A program made the position numbers and the translations under genes. Under the pieces are notes generated by a model. The model saw nothing but the letters and a program-made list of their open reading frames with translations, made no database searches and had not been told where the DNA came from. Below, piece by piece: positions 1 through 7,600 of a stretch of 64,000 nt of DNA; within the stretch, counting starts at the first letter, position 1; every line of letters begins with the position of its first letter. The DNA comes from Sodalis sp. dw_96. GTDB taxonomy: Bacteria; Pseudomonadota; Gammaproteobacteria; Enterobacterales; Enterobacteriaceae. Location: NCBI RefSeq assembly GCF_018449575.1, contig NZ_JAAVUT010000013.1, forward strand, positions 1 to 64,000. Reading direction: 5' to 3'.

Positions 1-275
1 TCCTTACCCGCACCGTTTTACATAAGATATGGCAGCTTAATACGAAGCGCTGGACTTGGCTGATGGCATAGTGTCGAGTATCATGGCACATAACGCACCA
101 ATAAAAACCTAGGAAAATTTTATCAAATCAGTCATCTGAAGCAAAAATGCCCTGAATTAGGCAATAATTAGATTACTGATAAACTTCATAAAAATATAGT
201 AGATGTTTGAAGTAAGGATATAAAAAAGAACCTGCTGTATGTCTCTAACTATAATTACTAAGGGAAGTTAATATC

Positions 276-554
276 ATGGAAACTGATATATTTAAGCCAG
301 TATTGTTTGTACTAATAGCAGTATTCCTCAGCAAGAAACTCAAAGAAATGAGCGTTAAAACAATTTTATTTATTGCTCTATTGGCTTTTTTGTCGAATTT
401 ATCTAAATTAAGCTCGCTAGAACAAATAAAAACAGATATCTTAACTAAAGACGGTTTTTTGCATTATTGCATATCGTCGGTCATTACTATGATTATCACT
501 ATAATCATCCTGCTGATATATGGATTTATTAAGAAAAGGAATATAAATGAATAA
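276..554 (+). CDS. small membrane protein, unknown
   Basis: The 92-residue product is rich in Ile, Leu and Phe. It has hydrophobic stretches at about residues 7-18, 29-43 and 64-86 and a basic tail (KKRN), so it is probably an inner-membrane protein with two or three helices. A GGGAAG ribosome site lies at 262-267, about 8 bases before the ATG. Its last codons overlap the start of the next gene by 8 bases, which suggests coupled translation. Codon use is very AT-rich compared with the chromosome-like genes further right. I do not recognise the family. The position in front of a small Gly-rich protein would suit an immunity protein, but that is inference from arrangement only. Confidence 0.55.
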   Translation: METDIFKPVLFVLIAVFLSKKLKEMSVKTILFIALLAFLSNLSKLSSLEQIKTDILTKDGFLHYCISSVITMIITIIILLIYGFIKKRNINE

Positions 555-843
555 TTCAAATATTGGACCCAATAATAGAGAAATGGCAAGAGGGCTTGCG
601 AATGACATGGCTTGGGGCGCGGGATTTGGATTGGCAACTTCTGGCCCCGCAGGTGTTCCATTGGGCGCGGGTTTAGCAGCCGTACAGAATGTAATACAAG
701 CAGCGAAAGGGCATTGTCCTCTAAATGTTCAGATGCCTAACATTCCTATGGGTCCTACCCAACTGAACCGAAGTAGCCAACCCAATGTGCATCATGAAAC
801 GTTGTCACCTTCAGAACAGTGGAAAAGAAATTTAAGGCCTTAA
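547..843 (+). CDS. small Gly/Ala-rich protein, microcin-like composition
   Basis: This 98-residue protein begins inside the end of the preceding membrane-protein gene. Residues about 15-50 form a Gly/Ala-rich, weakly hydrophobic region (MAWGAGFGLATSG, then PLGAGLAAVQN), followed by a single Cys in GHCP and a Pro/Asn/Gln-rich polar tail. Class II microcins such as colicin V share the pattern of a Gly-rich hydrophobic core with a short polar C-terminus. No double-glycine leader is visible and no peptidase-ABC exporter is nearby. The bacteriocin reading is therefore only a possibility, and the alternative is a small phage or island protein of unknown role. The overlap with the upstream gene suggests one transcript. 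Confidence 0.5.
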   Translation: MNNSNIGPNNREMARGLANDMAWGAGFGLATSGPAGVPLGAGLAAVQNVIQAAKGHCPLNVQMPNIPMGPTQLNRSSQPNVHHETLSPSEQWKRNLRP

Positions 844-1066
844 TAAGTCTGGGCGATCAATTCGAAATTGAATGTAGACGTTCTGCTAACTTTTTTAATA
901 TATTAGCATATTAATAATGCCATCGATTCTAAAGCGTTATTTAGTAAGCGAAGAAGGGTCTAAAAGTATATATTGCTTTTAGATTCTAATGGATTCCACG
1001 ACTATACTATATATAGTATTAAAAATGTTCTGCTTAAAGAAATGCGTGGATAACAGAAAATGTTTT

Positions 1067-1089
1067 AAGCGCACAATAGTAGTGCGCTT
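1067..1089 (-). terminator. hairpin after hsdS
   Basis: The arms AAGCGCAC and GTGCGCTT pair perfectly (8 bp) around a 7-base loop, just past the hsdS stop on the minus strand. The following bases are T-rich (TTAAAAC...TTTT) but not a clean T run, so termination efficiency is uncertain. Confidence 0.4.
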
Positions 1090-1099
1090 CAATTAGTAT

Positions 1100-2478
1100 T
1101 TAGGCTTTTTTGTGCAACGTTTTTTTACTACTATTGGCGGCGCGTTCGGTTTTTATTCTATCCAGTAATGCCGCCGCACTGTTTTCACCACTTATCAGCT
1201 CCGGGTTTTCTATCCGCCATTGCGCCGTCAGTTCACCGCGAAATGCTTTTGCCAAAATGGATTGGGTGAGGTTATTTACGCGGGTAAGTGCGCTGCTGAC
1301 CTCTTTTTCAATAGTATCGGCATAAGCGAAAAGTTGTTCGGTTTGGCGGATGATTTCGTGTTGCTCTTCTAAAGAAAGCAAAGGTACCGGCATTGCTTTA
1401 AGTTGTTTTACCCCTTTTAAATTTGGTATGGCCGAACCTGTACTATTCTCAAATTTTTTTTTTTGGAAAGGAGGGGATTTGACGAGGAGTTTGAAGAATT
1501 TATCATTATATAATAAATTATTAATCCGTACTCTTAGCAAAGCTTGGTTTATTATGCCTTTTTCACTTCCCTTTGGAACTTGGGTAATTCTTCCTAGGCT
1601 CACTCCCGAACAACTAATTAAGAAATCCCCATCGATAACTTGAAATGCTTTCATTTCGTTAAATTTTATCTCAGTTACGTAATAGCGTGCATAGGAGCAA
1701 TCGTCATTGATTGGACAATACTGCTCATATACCTTATAACCGTGTTCAACAAACATTGCTTTTGTCAATGAGCTTCCAAATGGCCCCCTTTTGAAAGAGT
1801 CTTTATTATTATTCAAAATAGACTCCCAAGTTGTATTGCTCCATTCCTTTATATTATTTTGTGCTCACCATTTCTCCGTTAGTCTCCCTCTGACCGCAAC
1901 ACCAAATACAGTTTGACGAAAAAACTCAAGGATTCTAGCTATTTGCTTAAGAGGTGCTTTAACGCTGTCTACTTGCGCCAATAGCGTATCGAGTGCTTCA
2001 ACGATGATTTTTTGTTCTGCAAGTGGCGCTAGACGAAATGGAGCATTCAAACCATCTGTTGTACCAAGACGGGGCATATTCACGCCATAACTGACCTCAT
2101 CGACATAACTTAAAAAAACAGAATTTTTTAACCAATAAAAAATATATTTATTGGAGCAAAAAGGTTCTGCATTGATAGGGGTGATTTCAGTCGTACATAC
2201 GCCATCTTCTTTGGCAACGATAATTTTATTTAAGTAAGGGCGTAGTTTCCCATATAAAACGTCACCATTCTTAAAGCTGTTTTTTGTACTTTTGAAAGGC
2301 CGGTCCATTGCCCTAACTTGATTAAGGAGCTTTGATGAATCCTTTTCAATATCTTCAAGCTCTAAAACCCAGGTATCAGGCTGAACATCAGACAAGCCTT
2401 GTTTAGTTGCCTTACCATAATCGACAATATTGCCTAATTGTGTATCTAACCACCCTTCAGGCAATTTCCCCCGCTCAT
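1100..2478 (-). pseudogene. hsdS: type I restriction specificity subunit HsdS, interrupted
   Basis: HsdS chooses the DNA target of a type I restriction-modification enzyme through two target-recognition domains. The N-terminal half (KLPEGW...; PLAEQKIIVEALDTLLAQVD; RGRLTEKW) ends in a TGA at 1865-1867. The same frame then continues through RGPFGSSL, PVPLLSLEEQHEIIRQTEQLF and FRGELTAQWRIENPELI to 1100. The gene is therefore split by one in-frame stop, between half-repeat 1 and target domain 2. The expected start, an ATG at 2478 overlapping the hsdM stop as ATGA, is one base out of frame with the body: a run of five G replaces what should be GCGGGG. An upstream in-frame ATG at 2503 exists but lies inside the hsdM tail. 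Both lesions indicate a dead or at best half-size specificity subunit. Confidence 0.85.
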
Positions 2479-2590
2479 GCCTTCTCCTCGCCAAACGCTT
2501 CATTTAGCAATGTGCGCTGAGCATCGGCTTCATCACCTGCACCCAATTCCCGCATCAGCGTGTGATATGCCTTACGTTCCTGTTCAGTCT
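2475..2590 (-). pseudogene. hsdM: hsdM 3' remnant
   Basis: About 38 codons of a type I methyltransferase C-terminus survive. They read ...EADAQRTLLNEAFGEEKA and stop at 2475-2477, overlapping the hsdS ATG in the usual ATGA arrangement. The rest of hsdM is gone: at about 2590 the reading passes directly into hsdR sequence in another frame. With no catalytic NPPY-type region left, the locus cannot methylate. Identification rests on position before hsdS, the overlap and the fit to HsdM ends. Confidence 0.6.
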
Positions 2591-2903
2591 GTCTGGGCGT
2601 CATTCAGGTCGTTATGATACTCATGCACCGCTAGGTTGCCGGTACGACGCAGTTTATGGAATACGGAAAGAATACTGCCATCGACGAAAGAAATTTTACC
2701 CAGTTCGCGCAGCAGGTCGTTTTGGTTCTCGCAGGGAGGGATATTTAACAATACGCCGAGGTGTTTCGCCGTGGCTTCACCGAACATCCGCATCTTGAAG
2801 GTGTGGTATTGGGATCATCCGGGTAGTTGTTTTCTGCGGCACAAGCAATGGCGTAAATAAAATCGTTAACGCCTTTCAAAAAATCGAAGTTGGATTTATT
2901 CAT
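2590..2903 (-). pseudogene. hsdR: hsdR 5' remnant (type I restriction endonuclease N-terminus)
   Basis: The reading starts MNKSNFDFLKGVNDFIYAIA at 2903 and matches the N-terminus of EcoKI-type HsdR. About two bases too many near 2806 shift the frame. It then continues as MRMFGEATAKHLGVLLNIPP and FHKLRRTGNLAVHEYHNDLN, the DUF4145-like N-terminal segment of the restriction subunit. It breaks off after about 100 residues and is joined to the hsdM tail. The helicase and nuclease domains are missing. The order R-M-S is retained, so an internal deletion of several kilobases is the simplest history. Confidence 0.85.
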
Positions 2904-3160
2904 GCGCATTCCACGACCCAGACAGTCTCAGGGGATGCTGAAATATTAGGGTAATATGTTACAAAGTGAGAGCGTTTTATATTACGCCCCTGGTGGGTAT
3001 GCGATCAATTGAAGAAAACACACCTAACTCAATATTTCTTAAGGCATTGTGCCTTGCAATCTTAAATTCGTAGGAGTGGTTTGCCGCACAATAGATAGAA
3101 CAGGCGATTTAATGCTAAATGAAGTAAAAAAATCGTTTATTTCAGCATAATGCCCCGTAT

Positions 3161-3250
3161 TGATGTCTGTTAAAATTCATCCGGGAGAGAGAGCTGATGA
3201 CTCACTTCTGATCAATGGGCTTCGTTCAACATCGATATCAATTGATGCAA
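3161..3250 (+). other. degenerate copy of the antitoxin locus at 6.6 kb
   Basis: About 45 bases (TGATGT...CATCCGGGAGAG...GATGAC) match 6610-6655, the leader and first codons of the ribbon-helix-helix antitoxin. About 30 bases here (GGCTTCGTTCAACATCGAT) match 6880-6900, just after that gene. The antitoxin body between them is absent. I read this as the scar of a second, deleted copy. An open frame of 61 codons runs across it but has no family features. Confidence 0.35.
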
Positions 3251-3359
3251 CGGGGAAGGGCAAACATTCCCTTAACCTGGATAAGGTATTGATTAACATA
3301 TCAGCGTTTCTGCTATATGATTCCAAGCAGGATGAAATAGCTTAGAAAGGCTGATCGAA

Positions 3360-3929
3360 GTGGATGATTTAACAATTCAGCAAATCCATGAACGGTGCCT
3401 AAGCACCACGCAACAAGCCATTGAAGGTTTTGGGTGGGATAACATCTCGGTTGGCGTGCTAAGCGAAGCAGATAAAGAACGGCTGGAAGAGGGCATCGAC
3501 CACAGCATCCTCAACTGGCCGTGGGCGATGAATCGTTACAGAGGCAACGCCGACGATGGCATCCTAGACATCTCCCTCAAGGTAATCGATCATGATGACC
3601 CGGGCTCGTTACATGCGGTCATTCTTTGCAAGTATGATGAGCGGCGTGAACAGTTCTCTATCTGCATGTTGGAGAATTTTATCTCTGATGAAGAGACAGC
3701 TCTGACAGGCAATGCGCTGGTTATTGCCCTAATATACTCAACAACATTCTGCAATATTGTTGAATTTGAAGAGGTTTTTATTCAAGATCCAGTTCCTGAT
3801 GCCCAACCACGTTACAGGTCGTATGGCTTTGCTCAAGTGTGGAATGATCACGATAAAATGTCGGCTGAAGTGCGGGACATTCTGGAAATGATCCGTATCA
3901 AGGTGAATGGCGTTGATCTTGATGAGTAA
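3360..3929 (+). CDS. hypothetical protein, 189 aa
   Basis: I do not recognise this protein. It is acidic and soluble, without signal peptide or membrane segment. It opens with a helical stretch (DDLTIQQIHERC) and contains the phrases LNWPWAMNRYRGN, LDISLKV and SICMLENFIS, ending in a short helix and an acidic tail (NGVDLDE). The alternation of beta-like and helical segments would suit an acetyltransferase-like or nuclease-like fold, but no signature motif is visible. It is followed after 93 bases by a small basic protein with a very strong ribosome site on the same strand, so the two may form a pair. They sit between restriction remnants and an IS fragment, in an island context. TTG/GTG alternatives are possible: the start used is a GTG. 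Confidence 0.6.
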   Translation: MDDLTIQQIHERCLSTTQQAIEGFGWDNISVGVLSEADKERLEEGIDHSILNWPWAMNRYRGNADDGILDISLKVIDHDDPGSLHAVILCKYDERREQFSICMLENFISDEETALTGNALVIALIYSTTFCNIVEFEEVFIQDPVPDAQPRYRSYGFAQVWNDHDKMSAEVRDILEMIRIKVNGVDLDE

Positions 3930-4022
3930 GAAGTTACCTCTATGGCTAACAGGGGCTGTTTGTTAAATGAACAGAGTTGATGTAGAATTGTATGCAATGA
4001 TAGTAAGAAAAAAGGAGGCGTA

Positions 4023-4196
4023 ATGATCAAGCAAACTAAAAGAATCGATTCTGACAAAGCGATGGCTGCTGCGAAACGCTCCTTAGATTTCTGGGCAACT
4101 ATTGACGGCAATAAACTCGCCAAAGTGGGTCAGAAAGAGAAAGAAATGGATATTGTGGGACCGAGAAAGAAAGTAAAGTCGGCCAAATACGCATAA
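4023..4196 (+). CDS. small basic protein, 57 aa
   Basis: A 57-residue frame starts at an ATG preceded by AAAGGAGG, an almost perfect Shine-Dalgarno sequence at 7-base spacing, which is the main support. The product is strongly basic: it opens MIKQTKRIDSDKAMAAAKRS, has a central FWATIDG and ends GPRKKVKSAKYA. It could be a small DNA- or RNA-binding protein or one half of a two-gene unit with the 189-residue gene upstream. No family is recognised. Confidence 0.55.
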   Translation: MIKQTKRIDSDKAMAAAKRSLDFWATIDGNKLAKVGQKEKEMDIVGPRKKVKSAKYA

Positions 4197-4300
4197 TCTG
4201 TGTTCGTCATGAGTACATCTGACACAACAGCTTGAAAGATTGAGAGTTACCGGTTTTGGTAAGGGTGTCGAATCCCTTTACATAACACGAGGTGACTCTC

Positions 4301-4414
4301 ATGCTTCTCTCTAACAATCCTGTCATTAAACACAAAGTGGGTTTATTGAATCTCGCCGAAGAGCTCGGTAACGTGCCGAAAGCAGCCTGCGAAGTAGACT
4401 TCCCAAAACCTTGA
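4301..4414 (+). mobile_element. IS481-family transposase N-terminal fragment
   Basis: Thirty-seven codons read MLLSNNPVIKHKVGLLNLAE and then ELGNVPKA, which is the start of an IS481-family transposase (the usual continuation is a helix-turn-helix with SRDTFYRYQ). The frame ends after the first helix, so only the left end survives. The 100 bases upstream, from about 4198, probably belong to the IS end. It is non-functional. Confidence 0.6.
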
Positions 4415-4465
4415 GCATTTTCAGCCTCAACCAAGATGCCCGACCGCCGCTTACGGTGCTGACAG

Positions 4466-5212
4466 CTACTTTTGTGCTTTGAGTATTAAAAAAGGCGGCC
4501 GGCGGCAGTGTTTCACTAATTTGGGCCGTTTCGCCAGGGCTTCTTCTGTCGGTTGCGGCTCAGACAATGCGCGCAGGGTAAAACCACAACCCAGCAGGGT
4601 ATTCACATAGTTATCTGTCGTGCGATGGTATTTAATGACGTCGTTTATAAACCACGTGGTATGGCGTATCGACTGATCGTGATAATTATCCAGCGGCCAA
4701 TGTTCGCCGGTTTCAGTGGTGATCCATCCTACCGGCCAGGCGGTACAAACCGGATGTTCAACGCTGAAAATAAAATACCCGCCGGGCTTTAGCGCATTAT
4801 AAACCTTGCGGCATATCCCCGAATAATCCTCGACGTAATGCAAGGCTAATGACGACACCACCAGATCATAGATATTGTTATCAGCAGCAAAATCCTCCAT
4901 CGAAATATGCTGAAAGGTAATGCCCGGATCATCCGTCAGGCGTTGTGTCTCAGCCAGCATACGCGTTGACAGTTCAATCCCCGTGACATGGGCGGCACCA
5001 TTGGGCCGGGCGTAACGCGCAAAATCGCCAAAGCCGCTACCAAGATCAAGCACGTTCAAGTGGCTCAGTTCCGGCAGTAAGGCGCGGATCGCGGGCAGCT
5101 CTAACGCGCCATTCAGGCCGGAGTCATTCTGGCGTAATGCCTTATATCCTTCGAAAAAATCGGGATTATCGTACACATTCTGCTTGGATAAATCGTTGTG
5201 CCATGCGGTCAT
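4466..5212 (-). CDS. class I SAM-dependent methyltransferase
   Basis: The 248-residue protein has motif I of the Rossmann methyltransferase fold (VLDLGSGFGDFARYA, about residues 54-68), an acidic end of strand 2 (GIELS) and the motif II/III region (LVVSSLALHYVEDY, then LKPGGYFIFSVEHP). This matches the Methyltransf_11/25 group that includes YafE- and UbiE-like small-molecule methyltransferases. The substrate cannot be deduced. I place the start at the ATG at 5212 because AAGGAG stands 9-10 bases before it. A longer in-frame start at 5275 adds 21 unconserved residues. No partner gene is adjacent: the next gene is an Abi-type defence protein on the same strand, 240 bases away. Confidence 0.8.
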   Translation of the reverse strand: MTAWHNDLSKQNVYDNPDFFEGYKALRQNDSGLNGALELPAIRALLPELSHLNVLDLGSGFGDFARYARPNGAAHVTGIELSTRMLAETQRLTDDPGITFQHISMEDFAADNNIYDLVVSSLALHYVEDYSGICRKVYNALKPGGYFIFSVEHPVCTAWPVGWITTETGEHWPLDNYHDQSIRHTTWFINDVIKYHRTTDNYVNTLLGCGFTLRALSEPQPTEEALAKRPKLVKHCRRPPFLILKAQK

Positions 5213-5320
5213 GATGCCAGTCTCCTTTGTTGTCAGTTTCATCAGCATTTCAGGGTTAGCTGGACTCTGCTTCATTGGTATTTGTCCATTATCGTCATGA
5301 TGCCCTAAGTTGGAATGAGC

Positions 5321-5403
5321 GCGCGCCCCGCGAGCGAATTGATTTTAGTCCGCAGCGTGTTGCGGCAGCAATCCTCGATTCTACTAAAATCAGAGGGGCG
5401 CGC
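5321..5403. repeat. long interrupted inverted repeat
   Basis: The two sides mirror each other in two blocks. GCGCGCCCC (5321-5329) pairs with GGGGCGCGC (5395-5403), and GATTTTAGT (5341-5349) pairs with ACTAAAATC (5383-5391). A third short pair (CCGCA/TGCGG) lies inside. The whole can fold into a long bulged hairpin. It sits in the gap between the methyltransferase and the Abi gene and is not explained by either. Confidence 0.6.
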
Positions 5404-5454
5404 TATAGACAGGCGTGTCCACGATCCTGGCGGCAGTCCAAGTTCGCCAATCGG

Positions 5455-6153
5455 TTACTTTGCATTACAACGGCGAAGATAATTGCTTAAGGCCATTATT
5501 TCTCGTTTTGTTGTGCTGGTTCTCTTCATAATGATTGTAATGTTGGGACAGAGTAGTTTACTGACCTCACGGATATTCAATTGAAGTTCTAATAAGTTCA
5601 TATGGAATATAGGCTCATGGTGAGCGATTCGATTGCGAAGTTGTCGTATTTTATCGATTTGCTGGTTAAATACAGAACGTTTGGGCGCCTTTCGAGGCAG
5701 GAATGATTTATGTAAATAGGGAACCCACAGTGAATGCTCAAACATAGAAACGGTTAAGTAATACCAGAACCCAAAGGTTAGCTCGGCAATCACTTTTCCG
5801 GGAAGTAGTTCGCTTCCTTTTATACTTTGCCTAACAGCAATATTTTGCGCTTTGATCAACATATTCTGACAAAGCGGATTTAATAATGCTAAAAACCGTT
5901 TTTCTTTAAACCATTCTGGTCCAAATCCAGCTGCGAGTTCTTTGTCGAATTTATTTCGGAGAGTAATTTCTATATAATGAATATCTGAAAATAATGCCGA
6001 ACTAATCTTCGTATTAATTACATATAATTTTAATGATTTTAATTCACTATTATTTGTTACCTTAAGGTATTTACTTAAACGAGGTCTTGAAAAGCAAGAA
6101 ATGATCTGTTGCAAACCATCTACGCCCAATTCAGGAAGCCTTTTATTGGCCAA
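5455..6153 (-). CDS. Abi-like HEPN protein, putative phage defence
   Basis: The 232-residue protein fits the Abi_2/AbiD-F family, whose members cause abortive infection. Near residues 172-180 it has RNRIAHHEP, the R-x4-H signature of HEPN ribonuclease domains. The family phrases IHYIEITLRNKFDKEL and LTFGFWYYL are also present. It presumably cleaves RNA and is held inactive until infection. Translation starts at a TTG (6153) with AAGGAG about 7 bases upstream, and no upstream ATG is in frame. It stands alone, with AT-rich flanks and codon use unlike the chromosomal genes to the right. This fits acquisition with the surrounding island. No antitoxin partner is evident. Confidence 0.75.
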   Translation of the reverse strand: MANKRLPELGVDGLQQIISCFSRPRLSKYLKVTNNSELKSLKLYVINTKISSALFSDIHYIEITLRNKFDKELAAGFGPEWFKEKRFLALLNPLCQNMLIKAQNIAVRQSIKGSELLPGKVIAELTFGFWYYLTVSMFEHSLWVPYLHKSFLPRKAPKRSVFNQQIDKIRQLRNRIAHHEPIFHMNLLELQLNIREVSKLLCPNITIIMKRTSTTKREIMALSNYLRRCNAK

Positions 6154-6645
6154 TTTGTGCTCCTTCTATATGCAATACCGCTGTGTTGACTAAACAACTG
6201 GGAAAGGTTAATATCATTCTTGTAGACCCCCGGTGCGACCTCTGCGCAAGCATGCCCCCGGGGGCTTGTTTTTTCTAGATACTTGCCTGCTTCTATTCAA
6301 CCTTCATTTCAATGTCAAATATTTTGATAGTTGGCTGTTCCGAGTTTTTCAACTCAGCTAAACCAGACAGTTTTCTTTTTTTATATTTTATAAGCTTTTT
6401 TAGTAAATTAAAAATCAGAAGCTAATTATGTAGTAACTTCACTCTTTAATTTGATATTTTACTCAGATTCTATCAATTCGCCTGTTTAGATCCTTAGGTG
6501 TTATATTTTATTTATATAAGTTCATGATGAAAGGTACTACTTATGTCATCGGTCAGCCGTTTATGATGCTAATAAAATAAGTGGATCGGAGCACTATTGT
6601 GATCGATAATGATGTTCATGAAGAATCATCCGGGAGAGGGTACAG
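6154..6645. other. gene-free AT-rich interval
   Basis: Apart from the GC hairpin near 6227-6264, I see no coding frame with a credible start. The sequence is AT-rich, with several TATA-like stretches that may hold promoters for the genes on either side. Confidence 0.5.
6227..6276 (+). terminator. GC hairpin followed by T run
   Basis: CCCCCGG (6227-6233) pairs with CCGGGGG (6258-6264). This is followed by CTTG and six T. It has the form of a rho-independent terminator reading rightward, although no gene ends directly before it on this strand. A short untranslated RNA upstream is possible. Confidence 0.4.
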
Positions 6646-6867
6646 ATGACCCGCATCGTGATCGATTTACCTGAAGAAGATCTCCGGCAATGGGATAATC
6701 TGGCCGCTATTCGCCATCTCTCCCGGGCAGAGTTAATCAGGCAAGCCTTGGCCGGCTATCTTGCGGATAATCGCGCCGGTAGTAATAATAATGCGTTTGG
6801 CTTATGGGCTGATAGCAACACTGATGGAATTCTTTATGAGAGTCAGATCCGCAAGGCGTGGGAATGA
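6646..6867 (+). CDS. ribbon-helix-helix antitoxin-like protein, orphan
   Basis: The 73-residue protein has the CopG/RHH pattern: an N-terminal strand (RIVIDLPEEDL) followed by two helices (WDNLAAIRHL, SRAELIRQALAGYL), which bind DNA as a dimer. The C-terminal part (NAFGLWADSNTDGILYESQI) is of the kind that wraps around a VapC-type PIN toxin. The stop overlaps an ATG in an ATGA junction, where such a toxin would begin. That frame reads only MSVL before a TAG (6864-6878), so the toxin gene has been lost. A ribosome site GGGAGAG precedes the start. The leader is partly duplicated near 3.2 kb. Confidence 0.7.
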   Translation: MTRIVIDLPEEDLRQWDNLAAIRHLSRAELIRQALAGYLADNRAGSNNNAFGLWADSNTDGILYESQIRKAWE

Positions 6868-7065
6868 GCGTTCTATAGGCTTCGTTTGACCTCGATCAGT
6901 TTTAAAATGGCGTTGAAAAATAACTCGCAATCTGGTTTGACCAGTGCTAAATTCAGCATGGAAACAGGTTGGCTTTTCGCCTTCTTAATAAATTGGGGGC
7001 CTTTTTGGGGGCTTCGATAGAAAGGCTTTCTAACTAACTTACTAAAATTAAATAATTATTTGGTT

Positions 7066-7088
7066 GTTCGAGTCCGGCCTTCGCACCA
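7066..7088 (+). other. tRNA-Leu (leuX-type) 3' end, attachment-site remnant
   Basis: GTTCGAGTCCGGCCTTCGCA followed by CCA reproduces the T-loop and acceptor 3' end of E. coli leuX-type tRNA-Leu, with one G missing from CCTTCGGCACCA. The bases before it do not complete a T-stem or cloverleaf, so this is not a tRNA gene. Such a 3' copy is what tyrosine-recombinase islands leave at their far end. It is followed by a tRNA-type terminator. The other end and the integrase are not in this window. Confidence 0.65.
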
Positions 7089-7103
7089 TTAGTACACAAT
7101 CAG

Positions 7104-7126
7104 GTCACCCAAGGGTGGCTTTTTTT
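7104..7126 (+). terminator. terminator after tRNA 3' fragment
   Basis: GTCACCC, a two-base AA loop and GGGTGGC form a 7-bp stem with one G-U pair. Seven T follow directly. This is typical of a terminator placed just after a tRNA gene and was probably carried with the att duplicate. Confidence 0.7.
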
Positions 7127-7335
7127 ATGCCTGAAATTCAGTCTCCGCAAGGCTTTCTGTATTAGCCCCTTGTTGATCCATACATCGGTAATATTGGGTA
7201 AGGTAAGAATGATTGAGTGGCATTCTTTTAACAATGCGAGTTCACCACTTGCTTGCTAATTAACCAACGGTATTGACTGCCGGAATGAAATTCAAACCGT
7301 CCAGCTGAACGAAACCACTTCAGCCTGCTTAAGGA

Positions 7336-7557
7336 TCAGCTCAACTGCACCAGCTGTTTTATCTGGCGGCTAGCTTCATAAACGACCTGGACTCGTCCTG
7401 CTTTTGATGTCAGCCGCTTGCAAAGGCGCTCAATGTCCGTCGGGGTGGTACCGATTTTGCCCATCAGCTCAACCGGTTCCGAGTTGATGGCATAAGCAAC
7501 AGTAATCGATTCTTGGTGGACATCTAATCCGACATACAACGTGCAATTGTTGTTCAT
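7336..7557 (-). mobile_element. IS110-family transposase fragment
   Basis: From the ATG at 7557 the frame reads MNNNCTLYVGLDVHQESITV and on to VQVVYEA. That is the N-terminal DEDD (RuvC-like) domain of IS110-type transposases, with the first catalytic Asp in GLDVH. After about 70 residues it runs into unrelated sequence and a stop, where a full enzyme has some 340 residues. The C-terminal serine domain is missing, so the fragment is inactive. Confidence 0.75.
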
Positions 7558-7600
7558 GCTGGTTTCCGTGAGGGAAATGCCGGGGTGCGGTTCATGTCGG

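Larger units (their letters stand above)
6868..7335. other. island-end interval with att site
   Basis: No gene is seen here. It contains the toxin scar, a direct repeat TTGGGGGC at 6993-7000 and 7005-7012 of the kind found as arm sites beside integrase genes, the tRNA 3' fragment and its terminator. The remaining 200 bases before the IS110 fragment hold nothing I can name. Confidence 0.5.

Noticed and set aside
3160-3345. A 61-codon protein at 3.2 kb
   Set aside because: The stretch is better explained as the scar of a duplicated antitoxin locus, and it shows no family pattern.
7066-7088. A complete tRNA-Leu gene
   Set aside because: Only the T-loop and acceptor 3' side are present; the upstream bases do not form T-stem, anticodon or D arms.
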